This document shows positions 22,506 through 29,595 of a DNA stretch of 64,000 nucleotides, piece after piece. The first letter of the stretch is position 1. Every line of letters begins with the position of its first letter. The position numbers and the translations under genes are program-made. This DNA is from Betaproteobacteria bacterium GR16-43 (GTDB lineage: Bacteria; Pseudomonadota; Gammaproteobacteria; Burkholderiales; Usitatibacteraceae), in the NCBI GenBank assembly GCA_001953215.1, contig CP019169.1, positions 496,001-560,000 of the forward strand. The letters are read 5' to 3'. Under the pieces are notes generated by a model, which did no database searches, was not told where the DNA came from, and saw nothing but the letters and a program-made list of their open reading frames with translations.

Positions 22506-23711
22506 ATGCGTGCCTGGCTGGAAAAAGCGGGGTTCGACCCGCGCTTCACCTCGCTCGTGCTGGCGCTGGCCCTCATCTGGGTCGCGCTGGCGCTGGCGAC
22601 GGACGGCATCTTCCTCACGCCCCGCAACCTCTACAACCTCTCGATCCAGACCTGCGTCACGGCGCTGATGGCGTGCGGCATGGTCTACCTGATCGTCGCG
22701 CGGCAGATCGACCTCTCGGTCGGCTCGCAGATGGCGTTCACCGGGATGGTGATCGCCTGGGTGCAGGTCGAGGGGCTGGGCGCCGAGACGCCGTTCGCGT
22801 GGATCGCCTCGATCGGCGCGGGGCTCGTCGCGGGCATGCTGCTCGGGGCGTTCCAGGGTTGGTGGACGGCCTACCGGGGCCTGCCCGCGTTCGTGGTGAC
22901 GCTGGCGGGCTACCTCATGTTTCGCGGCGCGGCGTTTCTTGTGGCCGATGGACAGACGCTCGCGCCCCTTTCCACGACGTTCCAGCGCATCGGCGGCGGC
23001 GTCCACGGTTCGATCGGCCCGCAGTGGAGCTGGCTGCTGGGCCTGCTCGCCTGCGCCTGGGTGATCTCGCAAGCCGTGTACGCGCGGCGTTCTCGCCGGC
23101 GCTACAACGCGGCGATGGCACCGATGTGGGCCGAGGTGGTGAAGACCCTCGTCACGTGCGCCGCCTTGCTTGGATTCGTGGCTGTCGTCTGCGCGTACCC
23201 CGATCCGGGTGTCGACGAGGGCGTGGCCGCCACGGGCAAGGGCATCGGCGTTCCCGTGCTGATCCTCATCGCGGTCGCGGCCGTGCTCACGATCGTGTCG
23301 CAACGCACGCGCTTCGGCCGCCACGTATTCGCGTACGGCGGCAATCCGGAGGCCGCGTTCCTCTCGGGCCTGCCGACCAAGCGCGTCGTGCTCACGCTCT
23401 TCATGCTGATGGGCGCGCTCGCGGCGATCGCGGCCGTGATCACCACGTCGCGCCTGAACTCGGGCACGCACTCGATCGGCCAGATGGCCGAGCTCTACGT
23501 GATCGCGGCCACGGTCATTGGTGGAGCGTCGTTCGCGGGGGGCGTGGGCACGATCCCGGGCGCCATCGTGGGCGCGCTGCTGATCCAGAGCCTCGACAAC
23601 GGCATGGTGCTGATGGATGTGTCCAGCGCCAAGCGCCAGATCTTCATCGGGCTGATCCTCATCGGCGCGGTGTGGATGGACAACGTCTACACCCGCCGGA
23701 TGACGCGATGA
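22506..23711 (+). CDS. xylH: D-xylose ABC transporter permease
   Basis: 401 residues, very hydrophobic with about ten predicted spans. It has the CUT2 permease features DLSVGSQMAF after the second span and the conserved FGRHVFAYGGNPEAA cytoplasmic motif near residue 270 that contacts the ATPase. Length and the long central region match XylH rather than the shorter RbsC. It overlaps the ATPase gene by 4 bp (ATGA). Confidence 0.9.
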   Translation: MRAWLEKAGFDPRFTSLVLALALIWVALALATDGIFLTPRNLYNLSIQTCVTALMACGMVYLIVARQIDLSVGSQMAFTGMVIAWVQVEGLGAETPFAWIASIGAGLVAGMLLGAFQGWWTAYRGLPAFVVTLAGYLMFRGAAFLVADGQTLAPLSTTFQRIGGGVHGSIGPQWSWLLGLLACAWVISQAVYARRSRRRYNAAMAPMWAEVVKTLVTCAALLGFVAVVCAYPDPGVDEGVAATGKGIGVPVLILIAVAAVLTIVSQRTRFGRHVFAYGGNPEAAFLSGLPTKRVVLTLFMLMGALAAIAAVITTSRLNSGTHSIGQMAELYVIAATVIGGASFAGGVGTIPGAIVGALLIQSLDNGMVLMDVSSAKRQIFIGLILIGAVWMDNVYTRRMTR

Positions 23712-24481
23712 CGGCCCTCGTCGAAGTTCGCGGGTTGAGCAAGCACTTCGGCGGCCTCATGGCCGTCGATCGCGTGCATTGCACGCTGCACGCCGGCGAA
23801 GTGGTCGGGCTGCTCGGCCACAACGGGGCGGGCAAGAGCACGCTGATCAAGGTGCTTTCGGGCGTGTACCCCGCCGACGAAGGCGAGATCCTGGTCCGCG
23901 GCGAGCAGAAGACCTTCGAAAGCCCGAGCGAGGCGCGCGAAGCGGGCATCGAGACCATCCACCAGACGCTGGCGCTCGCCGAAAACCTCGACGCGCCCTC
24001 GAACCTCTTCCTCGGCCGCGAGTTGCTCACGCCGTGGCGCACGCTCGACACCGACCGCATGGAGCACGAGGCGCTGCAGGTGATCTCGCGCCTGAACCCG
24101 AACTTCCGCGACATGAAGAAGCCGGTGCGCGACATGTCCGGCGGCCAGCGCCAGACCGTGGCCATCGCCCGGGCGCTCTACTTCAACGCGAAGATCCTCA
24201 TCATGGACGAGCCGTGCGCCGCGCTCGGGCCCGCCGAGGTACGCATGGTGCAGGAGACCATCCGCCGCCTGAAGGCCGAAGGCATCGGCATATTCCTCAT
24301 CAGCCACGACATGGGCGACGTGTTCGAGGCTTGCGACCGCGTGACCGTGATGAAGAACGGCGCCGTCGTCGATACCGTTCGCGTCGCCGACGTGACGCAG
24401 GATGACGTACTGGCGATGATCATCCTTGGGGAAAAGTCAAAGGCAAGGGGGACACAGATGAACACAGATGAACACAGATAA
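23708..24481 (+). CDS. single-domain sugar ABC ATPase (XylG/FrcA-like)
   Basis: 257 residues. Motifs: GHNGAGKST (Walker A), Q-loop IHQTLAL, signature MSGGQRQ, Walker [13 protein letters not shown] and H-loop [14 protein letters not shown]. Canonical XylG has two such domains and about 510 residues; this one has one domain, as in FrcA-type pentose/fructose transporters, and no second half follows. The last ten residues [10 protein letters not shown] and the TAA stop are encoded by the left arm of the palindromic element at 24445-24582, so the original C-terminus seems to have been replaced. It must work as a homodimer with XylH. Confidence 0.88.
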   Translation: MTALVEVRGLSKHFGGLMAVDRVHCTLHAGEVVGLLGHNGAGKSTLIKVLSGVYPADEGEILVRGEQKTFESPSEAREAGIETIHQTLALAENLDAPSNLFLGRELLTPWRTLDTDRMEHEALQVISRLNPNFRDMKKPVRDMSGGQRQTVAIARALYFNAKILIMDEPCAALGPAEVRMVQETIRRLKAEGIGIFLISHDMGDVFEACDRVTVMKNGAVVDTVRVADVTQDDVLAMIILGEKSKARGTQMNTDEHR

Positions 24482-24582
24482 AACCTTCTTGTGTGGGCGC
24501 GGCTTGCGGTACCCGCTTTCGAAGCCATGCCCTACCCTGACTGGTTTATCTGTGTTTATCTGTGTTCATCTGTGTCCCCCTT
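24445..24582. repeat. palindromic element with 10-bp arm units, copy 3
   Basis: Arms of about 40 bases (24445-24485 and 24543-24582) surround a 57-base unique centre. The left arm is AAGGGGGACACAGATGAACA followed by another CACAGATGAA unit and CACAGATAAA. The right arm, read on the minus strand, is the same except that its middle unit ends TAAA instead of TGAA. It overlaps the 3' end of the ATPase gene and ends 25 bp before the aldo/keto reductase start. Confidence 0.9.
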
Positions 24583-24607
24583 CTTTTGTCCCCCCTAGAG
24601 GAAAGCG

Positions 24608-25591
24608 ATGCAATACAGACCGCTAGGCCGCACCGGCTGGAACATCTCGACCGTGAGCTTCGGTGCCTGGGCGATCGGCGGGACCTGGGGCCCGGTCGAC
24701 GACACCGAGGCGATGAGCGCGCTCCACTACGCCCTCGATGTCGGCGTGAATTTCTTCGACACGGCCGACGTCTACGGCGACGGTCACAGCGAGCGCCTGC
24801 TGGCGCGCCTGCGGCGCGAGCGCAAGGACACCTTCTACATCGCCACCAAGGCCGGCCGGCGCGCGGCGCGGCACGTGGCCAAGGCGTACACCCGCAAGAA
24901 TCTCACCGCGTACGTCGAGCGCAGCCTCGCCAACCTTGAGACGGAGGCCCTCGACCTGCTGCAGCTGCATTGCCCGCCCACGAGCGTCTACTACATGCCC
25001 GAGGTCTTCGGCGTGCTCGACGGCCTCGTCGCCGCGGGCAAGGTCCGGCACTACGGCGTGAGCGTCGAGAAGGTCGAGGAAGGCATGAAGGCGCTCGACT
25101 ATCCGGGCGTGCAGTCGGTGCAGATCATCTTCAACCCGTTTCGCCAGCGGCCCGCGGAGCGCTTCTTCTCGATGGCGCATGCGGCGGGCGTGGGCATCCT
25201 CGCTCGCCTGCCGCTGTGCTCGGGCCTGCTCACCGGGAAGTTTTCCGCCGACAGCACGTTCGCGGAGGACGACCATCGCAAGTTCAATCGCGAGGGCGCG
25301 GCGTTCGACAAGGGCGAGACGTTCTCGGGAATCGACTACGCAACGGGCCTCGCCGCCGTTCGCGAGCTGCGCCGCCACGTTCCCGAGGGCTTCACGATGG
25401 GCCAGATGGCGCTGCGCTGGATCCAGATGAACCCGCACGTCACGTGCAGCATCCCCGGCGCGCGCCGGCCGTTGCAGGTGGCCGAGAACATGGCGGCGGC
25501 GGACCTGCCGGCGCTGGATCCGGCGACGATGCGGGCCATCGCGGAGATCTACGGGCAGTACGCGAAGCCGCTCGTGCACGGGCGCTGGTGA
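24608..25591 (+). CDS. aldo/keto reductase
   Basis: 327 residues, (beta/alpha)8 AKR fold. The start MQYRPLGRTGWNISTVSFGA is typical. The catalytic tetrad can be seen as Asp and Tyr in DTADVYGDG, Lys in YIATKAGR and His in LLQLHCPP; the NADP-binding segment is near SIPGARRPLQVAENM. Purine-rich AGAGGAAAG precedes the start. It follows the xylose ABC genes after a palindromic element. It could reduce or oxidise a sugar released from xylan, but membership of this large family does not fix the substrate. Confidence 0.87.
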   Translation: MQYRPLGRTGWNISTVSFGAWAIGGTWGPVDDTEAMSALHYALDVGVNFFDTADVYGDGHSERLLARLRRERKDTFYIATKAGRRAARHVAKAYTRKNLTAYVERSLANLETEALDLLQLHCPPTSVYYMPEVFGVLDGLVAAGKVRHYGVSVEKVEEGMKALDYPGVQSVQIIFNPFRQRPAERFFSMAHAAGVGILARLPLCSGLLTGKFSADSTFAEDDHRKFNREGAAFDKGETFSGIDYATGLAAVRELRRHVPEGFTMGQMALRWIQMNPHVTCSIPGARRPLQVAENMAAADLPALDPATMRAIAEIYGQYAKPLVHGRW

Positions 25592-25612
25592 CCTTCGCGT
25601 AGTATCCCCGGG

Positions 25613-26032
25613 ATGAAACGCCTCCCCATCCTGCTGGCACTCCTGGCCCTGCATCCCGCGCCGGCGGCATTCGCCCAGGCGAAGGCGGACACCGTGCTTC
25701 GCGCCAAGTACATTCGCTGCGGGGCGATCCTCGGCGCCGCGAGCCTGGCCATGCCGGGCACGAAGCGTGGAGACGCCTATGCGGGCGCCGCCCTCGTCGT
25801 CGGCGTCTGGGCCGCGAAGCTGGACGAGGCGGCGGGAATGGCGCCCGGCGCGGCGACCGACGCGGCAGGCCGGGAGATCGGCACCACGCTGCTGGAGCTC
25901 GCGAGGGGCGCCAGGACCGGCGCGTCCGCCGAGGAGTCCGCGCAATACGTCGTCCAGACGAACGCCCAGGAGCTCGAGCAATGCACGGAGACGTTTCGCC
26001 GCGAAGCGACCCGGCTGAGGGGGGGCAAATGA
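25613..26032 (+). CDS. hypothetical exported protein
   Basis: 139 residues, family not recognised. A signal peptide (MKRLPILLALLALHPAPAAF) ends near AFA-QAK. The mature part is mostly alpha-helical and Ala-rich with two Cys (in YIRCGAIL and LEQCTETF), which could form a disulfide. It begins 21 bp after the aldo/keto reductase and its stop overlaps the next start (ATGA), so it is co-transcribed with the DUF4124 gene. No evidence links it to xylan. Confidence 0.65.
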   Translation: MKRLPILLALLALHPAPAAFAQAKADTVLRAKYIRCGAILGAASLAMPGTKRGDAYAGAALVVGVWAAKLDEAAGMAPGAATDAAGREIGTTLLELARGARTGASAEESAQYVVQTNAQELEQCTETFRREATRLRGGK

Positions 26033-26487
26033 AGTATCTCTTCGTGCTGCTGATGCTCGTGGCGATGTCCGCCAGTGCGCAGACGTACAAGTGCAAGAGA
26101 CCCGACGGCAAGATCAGCTTCCAGGACCAGCCGTGCGAACCGGGCTCCAAGGGAGATGCGGTCTACATCCCGGACCCGAGCCCGTCCTACGACCCGGCCG
26201 CCGTGCCGCAGAAGGCCCCGGCGCCTGCGTCGACCGCAAGGCGCGACAGGATTTTCGGCGCGCCGCCAAACCGGGAGGACGAGGCCCTGCGCGAGCGCAA
26301 CCGCCAGCTCGAGGCGGAGAACCGCGCGCTGGCCTGCAACTCGGCGCGGCGCAGCCTTGCGGCCCTCCAGACCCAGCGTCCGGCCTACCGCACCGACGCC
26401 TCGGGGAACAAGGCGTACATCGAGGACGGCAATCGCGCCGCCGAGCTCGCCGCGGCCCAGCAGAACGTCAGCGAGAGCTGCCGGTAG
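26029..26487 (+). CDS. exported DUF4124-domain protein
   Basis: 152 residues from the ATG at 26029 that overlaps the previous stop. The signal peptide MKYLFVLLMLVAMSASAQ is followed by YKCKRPDGKISFQDQPC, the small two-Cys DUF4124 domain common in exported proteobacterial proteins. A Pro-rich linker leads to a helical, possibly coiled-coil region (ALRERNRQLEAENRALAC). Function of this family is unknown. It ends immediately before the convergent GH43 gene, with no gap between the stop codons. Confidence 0.8.
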   Translation: MKYLFVLLMLVAMSASAQTYKCKRPDGKISFQDQPCEPGSKGDAVYIPDPSPSYDPAAVPQKAPAPASTARRDRIFGAPPNREDEALRERNRQLEAENRALACNSARRSLAALQTQRPAYRTDASGNKAYIEDGNRAAELAAAQQNVSESCR

Positions 26488-28104
26488 CTACGCGCTCGAG
26501 GTGTTGGGCAAGTAGTCGAAGTGGGTGAAGTCCGCCGGGCACGCGAGGCCCGACTGGTCGAACGCGAGCATCCCGATGAAGGCTCCCGTGAACGAGCCGT
26601 GCGCACCGCGCCCGCCCTCGTCCGAGATCACGCTGGCATCGAGCACCGGTCCCACGAGCCTCCAGCCGCTGCCCGTGTCGAAGAAGAATTGCGCATCCGG
26701 CCCGTTCACCTCGGCGGCCAGGCGAACCGGCCCGTCGCCCGGCAACGCGATCGGCGCCGCCAGCGGGAAGACCATGCGCCCGTCCGGATAGTCTCCGAGG
26801 CAGGACATCATCGTGAGCGCGCGGCCGAGCTTCTCGTGCCACGTGACCGCGATGAAGTGGAACTTGAAGCGGTTGTAGTAGTAGGTGAGGCCCGCGACCT
26901 GCTGGTACGTCGTCGGCGCGAACGTGACGGCCGTCTCCGCGCGGAAGTGGAAATCCTCCTGGCGGCGGGCCACGAGGCTCTGCTCGAACCAGCTTCCGAT
27001 CGATTCGCGCGCGTGCAGGCGCAGCGCCGAGCCGGTGAGCGAGAACAGGCGCTCGGGGTGCGGCGTGCGCAGCCACTGGAATTCCATCGGCAGCTCGCGG
27101 ACCTTCGTGAAGTCCGTGCGCGAATCCTTCGGCGGCAACGGCATCACCGAGTTGTCGGGTGATTCGACCTCCACGTGCGGAACCACGCCGCCGCCCGCGA
27201 GGTAGAGCCAGCCATCGTCGCGCCATTCGCATTTCTGGATCGCGGTCTCGCGGCCGAGCGGGGAACGTCGCGTGCCGGGCAGCGGGCGGCCGCACAGGTG
27301 CGTGTGGTAGACCTTGCCGTCGGGCGTCTCGACGATCTGGCCGTGGCCCGCGCGCTGCAGCGGCGCATCGGGCTTGTCCTTCGAGGTGATCGGATGCGAA
27401 AGCGGGTGCAGCTCGTACGGACCGTCGAGCTTGCGCGAGCGGGCCATCGTCACGCCATGGTTGTACGAAGTGCCGCCCTCGGCCGTGGTGAGGTAGTACC
27501 AGCCGTTCTTCTTGTAGACGTGCGGGCCTTCGACCAGCCCGAGCGGCGTGCCGCGGAAGACGTTCTTCACCGGACCCACGAGCTTGCCGGCCTTCGCATC
27601 CCATTCCTGCAGCAGGATGCCGTCGAACGCGGGCGTCTTCGGGTTGCCGCCCACCGACTCGGTCCGGTAGTTCCACACCATGTTGAGGAACCACTTCTTC
27701 CCGTCGTCATCGTGGAAGAGCGTCGGATCGAAGCCCGAAGAGTTCACGTAGACCGGATCGCTCCACGGCCCGGTGATCGCGGGCGCCGTGACGATGTAGT
27801 TGTGCACGTCCTTGAAGTTGCCGTCGTAGCGCTTCACGTCGGTGTAGACCAGCCAGAACTTTCCGTCGGCGTGCGACAGGCACGGAGCCCAGATGCCGCA
27901 CGAATCCGGGTTGCCGCGCATGTCGAGCTGCGCGGCTCGCGTGAGCGGCCGGTTCACGAGCTTCCAGTTCACCAGGTCCTTCGAGTGGTGGATCTGCACG
28001 CCGGGATACCACTCGAAGGTCGAGACCGCGATGTAGTAGTCGTCGCCGACGCGGCAGATGGAAGGATCGGGATTGAAGCCGGGCAGGATGGGATTGCGGA
28101 TCAT
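26488..28104 (-). CDS. GH43 beta-xylosidase, cytoplasmic
   Basis: 538 residues, no signal peptide. The N-terminal five-bladed propeller starts NPILPGFNPDPSICRVGDDY. Catalytic residues by family comparison are Asp13 (base), Asp126 (FDPTLF) and Glu192 (EGPH, acid), matching the spacing in GH43 xylosidases such as XynB3. The C-terminal half is the beta-sandwich typical of GH43 subfamily 11 and ends FTHFDYLPN. It hydrolyses xylobiose and longer xylo-oligosaccharides from the non-reducing end to xylose, after import. It follows gudD by 6 bp on the minus strand, so both start from the divergent promoter near 29550. Confidence 0.92.
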   Translation of the reverse strand: MIRNPILPGFNPDPSICRVGDDYYIAVSTFEWYPGVQIHHSKDLVNWKLVNRPLTRAAQLDMRGNPDSCGIWAPCLSHADGKFWLVYTDVKRYDGNFKDVHNYIVTAPAITGPWSDPVYVNSSGFDPTLFHDDDGKKWFLNMVWNYRTESVGGNPKTPAFDGILLQEWDAKAGKLVGPVKNVFRGTPLGLVEGPHVYKKNGWYYLTTAEGGTSYNHGVTMARSRKLDGPYELHPLSHPITSKDKPDAPLQRAGHGQIVETPDGKVYHTHLCGRPLPGTRRSPLGRETAIQKCEWRDDGWLYLAGGGVVPHVEVESPDNSVMPLPPKDSRTDFTKVRELPMEFQWLRTPHPERLFSLTGSALRLHARESIGSWFEQSLVARRQEDFHFRAETAVTFAPTTYQQVAGLTYYYNRFKFHFIAVTWHEKLGRALTMMSCLGDYPDGRMVFPLAAPIALPGDGPVRLAAEVNGPDAQFFFDTGSGWRLVGPVLDASVISDEGGRGAHGSFTGAFIGMLAFDQSGLACPADFTHFDYLPNTSSA

Positions 28105-28110
28105 GGGTCT

Positions 28111-29499
28111 CTAGGCTTTCGGGTTCGTCTTGCGGCCGATGCTCGGTTGCTTCGGGTCGTATTGCCAGCCGGGGATGAGATAGCGCATCGCCATCGCGTC
28201 GTCGCGCGCGCCGCTGCCGACTTTCTTGAAGAGCTCGTGCGCGGCTTCGATGCGCTTCATGTCGGGAAGGATGCCCAGCCCCGGCGCCTCGGGCACCGCG
28301 ACTTCGCCGTCGGCGATCACGAGCGGCTCGCGCGTGAGGCGCTCCTCGCCCTCCTGCCAGATCCAGTGCGTGTCGATCGCGGTGATGCGCCCCGGTGCCG
28401 CCGCCGCGCAGTGCGTGAACATCGCGAGCGAGACGTCGAAATGGTTGTTCGAATGCGAGCCCCACGTGAGGCCCCACGCTTCGCAGAGCTGCGCGAGGCG
28501 CACCGAGCCCTGCATCGTCCAGAAGTGCGGATCGGCGAGCGGGATGTCCACGGCGCCGAGCAGGTGCGAGTGCGCCATCTGCCGCCAGTCGGTCGCGATC
28601 ATGTTCGTGGCGGTGGGCACGCCCGTGGCGCGCTTGAACTCGGCCATGATTTCGCGTCCGGAGTAGCCGTCTTCCGGGCCGCACGGGTCCTCGGCGTACG
28701 CGAGGACATCGCCCTTGCCGCGGCAGACCTCGATGGCTTCTTGAAGGGACCACGCGCCGTTCGGGTCCAGCGTGACGCGCGAATCGGGAAAGCGCTTCTT
28801 GATCGCGGTGACGGCGTCCATCTCGGTCTCGCCGCGCATCACGCCGCCCTTCAGCTTGAAATCCTTGAAGCCGTAGCGCGCGACCGCGGCCTCGGCCTGC
28901 CGCACGATCGCCGCGGGCGTGACGGCTTCTTCATGGCGCACGCTGAACCAGTCGTCCTTGCCGCCCTTGCCCGCGAGGTACGGAAGGTCGGTGCGCTCGC
29001 GATTGCCGAGATAGAAGAGATACGCCAGCATCGGCACGGCATTGCGCTGCTTGCCCGCGCCGAGCAATTCGCACACGGGAACGCCGAGATGCTGGCCGAG
29101 GAGATCGAGCAGCGCGGTCTCGATGCCCGTCACCACGTTGTCCAAACGGAGGTTGATCTCGTGCGGCTGCTTCAGCACCGCCGCTTCCGCGGCCGAGGTC
29201 ACCTGGTGCTGCATGCCGCGCGCGCCCTTTCCCGCGACGGCCTCGCGCACCGCATCGAGCGTGCGGTTGTACCGGCCGATCTCGGTGCCAACGACCCTCG
29301 GCACCGAGTTTTCGAGCGCCTTCAGGATGCCGTTGCCCCCGGGGACCTCCCCGATTCCGGTGTGGCCCGCGTTGTCCGTCAGCAGGACCAGGGTTCGGGT
29401 GAAATAGGGGGCATGGGCACCGCAGAGGTTCAACAGCATGCCGTCATGGCCTGCAACCGGAATGACCTGCATCCCGGTAACAACGGGACTTCCACCCAT
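28111..29499 (-). CDS. gudD: D-glucarate dehydratase (enolase superfamily)
   Basis: 462 residues; GAGGAG precedes the ATG on the minus strand. It closely resembles E. coli GudD from [20 protein letters not shown] onward. Visible active-site pieces are FKLKGGV (Lys pair of the KxK motif), LDPNGAW and YAEDPCG (metal ligands), [10 protein letters not shown], and SHSNNHFD with the catalytic His. It dehydrates glucarate to 5-keto-4-deoxyglucarate. Glucuronate released by the two alpha-glucuronidases could enter this route if oxidised to glucarate; no uronate dehydrogenase is recognised here. It is first in a two-gene minus-strand operon with the GH43 gene and shares an operator region with the fusion gene at 29596. 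Confidence 0.92.
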   Translation of the reverse strand: MGGSPVVTGMQVIPVAGHDGMLLNLCGAHAPYFTRTLVLLTDNAGHTGIGEVPGGNGILKALENSVPRVVGTEIGRYNRTLDAVREAVAGKGARGMQHQVTSAAEAAVLKQPHEINLRLDNVVTGIETALLDLLGQHLGVPVCELLGAGKQRNAVPMLAYLFYLGNRERTDLPYLAGKGGKDDWFSVRHEEAVTPAAIVRQAEAAVARYGFKDFKLKGGVMRGETEMDAVTAIKKRFPDSRVTLDPNGAWSLQEAIEVCRGKGDVLAYAEDPCGPEDGYSGREIMAEFKRATGVPTATNMIATDWRQMAHSHLLGAVDIPLADPHFWTMQGSVRLAQLCEAWGLTWGSHSNNHFDVSLAMFTHCAAAAPGRITAIDTHWIWQEGEERLTREPLVIADGEVAVPEAPGLGILPDMKRIEAAHELFKKVGSGARDDAMAMRYLIPGWQYDPKQPSIGRKTNPKA

Positions 29500-29524
29500 T
29501 CAGGGTCTCCTCGGGGCCGTATTT

Positions 29525-29567
29525 GTTGTGGCTACCATTTTCTGGCCCTAGAATAGGTAGCGCTACC
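29525..29567. promoter_or_regulatory. LacI-type operator in a divergent promoter
   Basis: GGTAGCGCTACC at 29556-29567 is a perfect 12-bp palindrome. A weaker half-match (GTTGTGGCTACC, 29525-29536) is 31 bp away. They lie between gudD (start 29499) and the esterase-xylosidase gene (start 29596), so one bound repressor could control both directions. The same motif occurs twice before the TonB receptor. Confidence 0.75.
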
Positions 29568-29595
29568 ATTATAAGAAAATAACTGGAGGAGAAGC

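Noticed and set aside
23708-24481. xylG truncated by a frameshift
   Set aside because: A second ATPase domain is not found in any frame downstream, and single-domain ATPases with this kind of permease are known (FrcA type). Only the extreme C-terminus is affected by the repeat.
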